The translations under genes were made by a program, and so were the position numbers. From positions 1 to 22,648 of the IMG/VR virus record IMGVR_UViG_3300045999_009805: a stretch of DNA of 22,648 bases. One strand, 5' to 3'. Under the pieces are notes generated by a model that did no database searches, was not told the DNA's origin, and saw only the letters and a program-made list of their open reading frames with translations. Below, piece after piece: positions 20,409 to 22,648 of this stretch. How positions within the stretch are numbered: the stretch's first letter is position 1; the number at the start of each line of letters is the position of its first letter. This stretch comes from a virus.

Positions 20409-20849
20409 ATGCTGTATCAATACCGCCTGACTGGGGGTCTTGTAGAGATGATCTCCAAACATGGTGAAGACATTGTGATGTGTATTGACTCGCAAGATGA
20501 GGTTCTATACGTCAATGAAGCCGATTTGACACCACATCTGGAGGCTACCAATGAAAAAATTCGCACCGAAGAGCGCCTGACCGTTCAACTTGAATCGGAA
20601 GGAGTTAAGCCGCCGAAACCCACTCAACGGGAAACGTTCCCTCTTGATACGCGTATCAATATCAATACTGCAAGCGCTCGACAGATTGCTGATGCCCTTC
20701 CAGGTGTTGGACTTAAGACAGCGCGTGATATTAAAGATTTACAGCTTTCTCTCCCTGGCGAGAAATTCACTCGATTGGATCAACTGAAATCGATCAAGCG
20801 AATTGACTGGGACGAGATGTTCAAAGATAGTCTTGTTCGCGTTGAGTGA
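20409..20849 (+). CDS. Helix-hairpin-helix protein, 146 aa
   Basis: ATG 20409 has only a poor ribosome site (AGG 15 bases away). The N-terminal 45 residues form small beta strands (YQYRLTGGLVEMISKHGEDI). A charged helix (about 45-65) and a Pro-rich linker follow. Residues 82-112 are a ComEA-type helix-hairpin-helix: RININTASARQIADALPGVG then LKTARDI. The GVG hairpin contacts the DNA backbone without sequence preference in known HhH domains. The C-terminal tail is EKFTRLDQLKSIKRIDWDEM, also usual in this family. A DNA-binding part of the head or connector, or a DNA-handling protein delivered with the genome, is possible. Placement in the structural block is from the sequence; function is inferred. 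Confidence 0.75.
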   Translation: MLYQYRLTGGLVEMISKHGEDIVMCIDSQDEVLYVNEADLTPHLEATNEKIRTEERLTVQLESEGVKPPKPTQRETFPLDTRININTASARQIADALPGVGLKTARDIKDLQLSLPGEKFTRLDQLKSIKRIDWDEMFKDSLVRVE

Positions 20850-20867
20850 TAATTTGCGCGTGCTAGT

Positions 20868-20907
20868 GTGTTATTGGGTATAACTAGAGAGTTGTATCCA
20901 ATAACGC
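20868..20907 (+). terminator. Long hairpin after the HhH gene
   Basis: A 17-bp stem (20868-20884 with 20891-20907, three G-U pairs) has a six-base TAGAGA loop and is followed by ATTTCTTTTG. It is a probable terminator or message-stabilising hairpin. The next gene starts only 14 bases downstream, so it could also affect that start. Confidence 0.55.
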
Positions 20908-20921
20908 ATTTCTTTTGAGTA

Positions 20922-21401
20922 ATGCAACTCGATAACTTCCTCAAGTCTAAAGTTCGCTGGCACCTTGGTTATAACACCACGTCTATTCCGGCAGGTGACT
21001 TAGCGCGTCTTGAAGAAGCTGTCAACAACATCCCAGATTCTTTCTGGTATTCGAAAATTGTCGAACAAGTCAGTCGGTGCGACGAAGCTGAAAAGCGCAC
21101 TGACATGACTGGAAGTGTGAACAACAATACTGTTCCCAGGAGTCGTATCGAAAGCATAGCCGGTGACGTCGATCGTACGATTGCAACCTCTGATTTTAGA
21201 GACACGCTGAAAACCTGGACGGCAATTTACCTATACGAGACGGATCGATTAGCCCTACATTTGTATGTTCCGAATTACCGAAACCCCGAGCAAGCCCGGT
21301 ATCGGTTTAATCGCGAAGGTGCTGAATTTATTCAAGCCCTTCCAGGCCCTGCCGACGTCGCTGTTGGCACTCGCCTTATGCTCTCAAACGATTTCCGTTA
21401 A
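20922..21401 (+). CDS. Putative head-completion/connector protein, 159 aa
   Basis: Starts at ATG 20922 just after the hairpin; the only Shine-Dalgarno-like bases are GAG three bases upstream. The protein opens with MQLDNFLKSKVRWHLGYN, has a helix AGDLARLEEAVNNIPDSFWY, a polar middle with SRCDEAEKRTDMTGSVNN, then a beta-rich C-terminal half (KTWTAIYLYETDRLALHLYV). No catalytic motif or membrane helix. I do not recognise a signature. Its size and its position after the capsid genes suit a head-tail adaptor or head-closure protein, and that is the whole basis of the call. Confidence 0.6.
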   Translation: MQLDNFLKSKVRWHLGYNTTSIPAGDLARLEEAVNNIPDSFWYSKIVEQVSRCDEAEKRTDMTGSVNNNTVPRSRIESIAGDVDRTIATSDFRDTLKTWTAIYLYETDRLALHLYVPNYRNPEQARYRFNREGAEFIQALPGPADVAVGTRLMLSNDFR

Positions 21402-21423
21402 CGCCAAGCAGTCTAGTTCTGTC

Positions 21424-22020
21424 ATGTCGCAGCTAAATCCACAGCAAATTGCGGACCTGTTAAAACAACAAGGATTTCCGCAGGACAAGATACCGACGAT
21501 GACTGCCATTGCAATGGCGGAATCAGGAGGACGCACGCAGGCATTCAATCCCGAAGGACTTGACAAATCTTATGGATTGTTTCAAGTCAACATGCACGGT
21601 GGACTTGGACCTGCACGGATGAAGCAGTTTGGCCTTCAAAAAGAGAGCCAGTTATTTGACCCAACAACTAACGTCAAGGTTGCTAAACAAATTTTAGGTA
21701 GTCAAGGTCTTGGCGCTTGGTCAGTTTATAAAAGCGGCAAGTACAAAGAATTTTTACCCCAAGCACAGCAAGCCGCGCAGGCTACACAAGCTACGCCGCA
21801 GCAACCACAGCAACAACCACAAGATGTAGCAGCTGCACCAGGTGGCCGCACTTTTATTTTGTTTGGAGGCATGCAGCCACAGGTCGACCCCAAAGAGAAT
21901 TTAGATCGCTTCATTTTAAAAACTATTCTTGATCCAGATACACCAAAAATAGATGCAGGTCTGAATTCTCTTGCGCTGCTAAGTAAAGCTTTTGGCTTAG
22001 ACCAAGCACCGCAATACTAA
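21424..22020 (+). CDS. Lytic transglycosylase (SLT-type), 198 aa
   Basis: I start at ATG 21424 (MSQLNPQQIADLLKQQGF...), 22 bases after the previous stop; an upstream in-frame start at 21265 would lie inside the preceding gene. Residues about 20-120 form a goose-lysozyme/SLT-like domain: TAIAMAESGGRTQAFNP with the catalytic Glu33, then KSYGLFQVNMHG (48-59, the S.GL.Q signature), and LFDPTTNVKVAKQIL. The domain cuts the glycan strands of peptidoglycan by forming 1,6-anhydro ends. A Gln/Ala/Pro linker (about 120-140) joins it to a C-terminal tail with GGRTFILFGG and a final helix. No signal peptide, so it is more likely a virion-borne entry enzyme than an endolysin. The next gene is also a wall-enzyme-like protein with a similar tail. 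Confidence 0.85.
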   Translation: MSQLNPQQIADLLKQQGFPQDKIPTMTAIAMAESGGRTQAFNPEGLDKSYGLFQVNMHGGLGPARMKQFGLQKESQLFDPTTNVKVAKQILGSQGLGAWSVYKSGKYKEFLPQAQQAAQATQATPQQPQQQPQDVAAAPGGRTFILFGGMQPQVDPKENLDRFILKTILDPDTPKIDAGLNSLALLSKAFGLDQAPQY

Positions 22021-22029
22021 CCACGTACC

Positions 22030-22648
22030 ATGGCGAAAACAGCAGCACAAGACTACTTGGACGTCGGCCGTATTGCCACCACTGCGGAAGATATTTATCC
22101 GACTACAGGAGCGCACCTAGATGTGCGGGTTCTGAAAGACGGACAATATATTGACCCAGGTACAATCCGCTCGCTTTTAACTCGCCTAAAAGTAGATAAA
22201 GACCGTGAAGCTTTGTGGCAACAACAAGGCAAACAATGGCATCCTGCGTATCCAATCACTTCTGGCTATGGTAAACGTGTCGCACCCACCAAGGGTGCAT
22301 CGACGTTTCACTTGGGCCAGGATTATGGTATTGGCGCAGGAGTACCTTTAGCCTGGGAAGGTCCAGGAACATTCACTCCTGGTCGTGGTTACGGCAGCAT
22401 CAAAACAACTGATGCTCAGGGCACTCCATATGAGATTCGTCTTCTTCATACTGTCGGGGGTAAGCAAGGAGAACAGGCTGCAATGCAGCCACAAGCTGTG
22501 CAACCTTCCACACAACAACAACCAAAACAGGGAGACACTTATATCATTCTCCCTGGCATTGGAGAAACTCAAAAACAAGGTGGTGATGATTTTCTGGCCG
22601 CGTATGCAAAACAGCTAATGTCTGGAGAAACATCGCAAATTAAATCCT
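22030..22648 (+). CDS. M23 peptidase-like protein, truncated by window end
   Basis: The open frame starts at ATG 22030, nine bases after the previous stop, and is still open at 22648 (at least 206 codons). It reads MAKTAAQDYLDVGRIATTAE and onward. Residues about 76-140 resemble a LytM/M23 metallopeptidase: ITSGYGKRVAPTKGASTFHL with HLGQDYGIGAGVPLAW (the H-x-x-x-D zinc motif and Gly-x-Pro-hydrophobic strand) and a later RLLHT. M23 enzymes cut peptidoglycan cross-links. The usual HxH near the end is only partly present (single His in LLHT), so it may be inactive or serve as a binding domain. The Gln-rich linker and the GDTYIILPG tail echo the tail of the transglycosylase. Confidence 0.7.
   Translation, partial: MAKTAAQDYLDVGRIATTAEDIYPTTGAHLDVRVLKDGQYIDPGTIRSLLTRLKVDKDREALWQQQGKQWHPAYPITSGYGKRVAPTKGASTFHLGQDYGIGAGVPLAWEGPGTFTPGRGYGSIKTTDAQGTPYEIRLLHTVGGKQGEQAAMQPQAVQPSTQQQPKQGDTYIILPGIGETQKQGGDDFLAAYAKQLMSGETSQIKS

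Noticed and set aside
1-22648. Integrase, attachment sites, IS elements or prophage borders
   Set aside because: No recombinase or transposase motif and no flanking direct repeats of the right kind were seen; the only mobile element supported is the intron with its endonuclease.

Overview
The window reads as part of a tailed double-stranded DNA bacteriophage genome, mostly its virion assembly block. The diagnostic genes lie in the usual order on the + strand: probable small terminase, large terminase (Walker A, Walker B and nuclease motifs visible), portal, probable scaffold, major capsid protein, and a second abundantly expressed virion-type protein. They are followed by head-completion-type genes and two peptidoglycan-acting proteins, the second cut off by the window end. 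No integrase, attachment site, replication gene or tRNA is visible. The host cannot be read from the sequence; a cyanobacterium is possible, but nothing here proves it.

Layout. (1) 1-2607, minus strand, GC-rich: six small non-structural genes in short transcription units. Similar promoter-like segments sit before three of the genes, a duplicated leader carrying the ribosome site precedes others, and GC-rich hairpin terminators follow the stop codons. One gene encodes a cysteine-rich protein with a radical-SAM-like CxxxC...C pattern, and one a membrane protein with a Rho-N/SAP-like tail. (2) 2608-2869: divergent intergenic region. (3) 2870-8006, plus strand: eight tightly packed or overlapping genes. 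They include a holin-like membrane protein, a small basic protein and a run of Gly/Ala-rich, partly hydrophobic proteins that look like minor or internal virion proteins. (4) 8058-8459: a SET-domain protein. (5) 8572-11478: a 968-residue protein with Gly-rich blocks and a very long array of 11/22/33-residue repeats. (6) 11475-16518: small terminase, large terminase, AbrB-like protein, portal and scaffold. The portal and scaffold reading frames overlap for 527 nt. (7) 16519-16665: a palindromic tandem repeat followed by a terminator. (8) 16666-17366: two small genes. (9) About 17394-18329: a group IA intron, with an antisense HNH endonuclease gene, interrupting the capsid gene. (10) 18330-20304: main capsid exon and a partner protein, both in highly biased codons, closed by a strong terminator. 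(11) 20409-22648: helix-hairpin-helix protein, head-completion-like protein, lytic transglycosylase and a truncated M23-like protein.

How it fits together (inference): the + strand block would make, package and complete the head and supply the proteins that breach the cell wall. The minus-strand cluster is a set of accessory genes with their own expression signals. The most notable points are the antisense-endonuclease group I intron with a hard-to-find first capsid exon, the portal/scaffold overprint, the repeat protein, the SET protein, and the modular promoter/terminator cassettes on the left.
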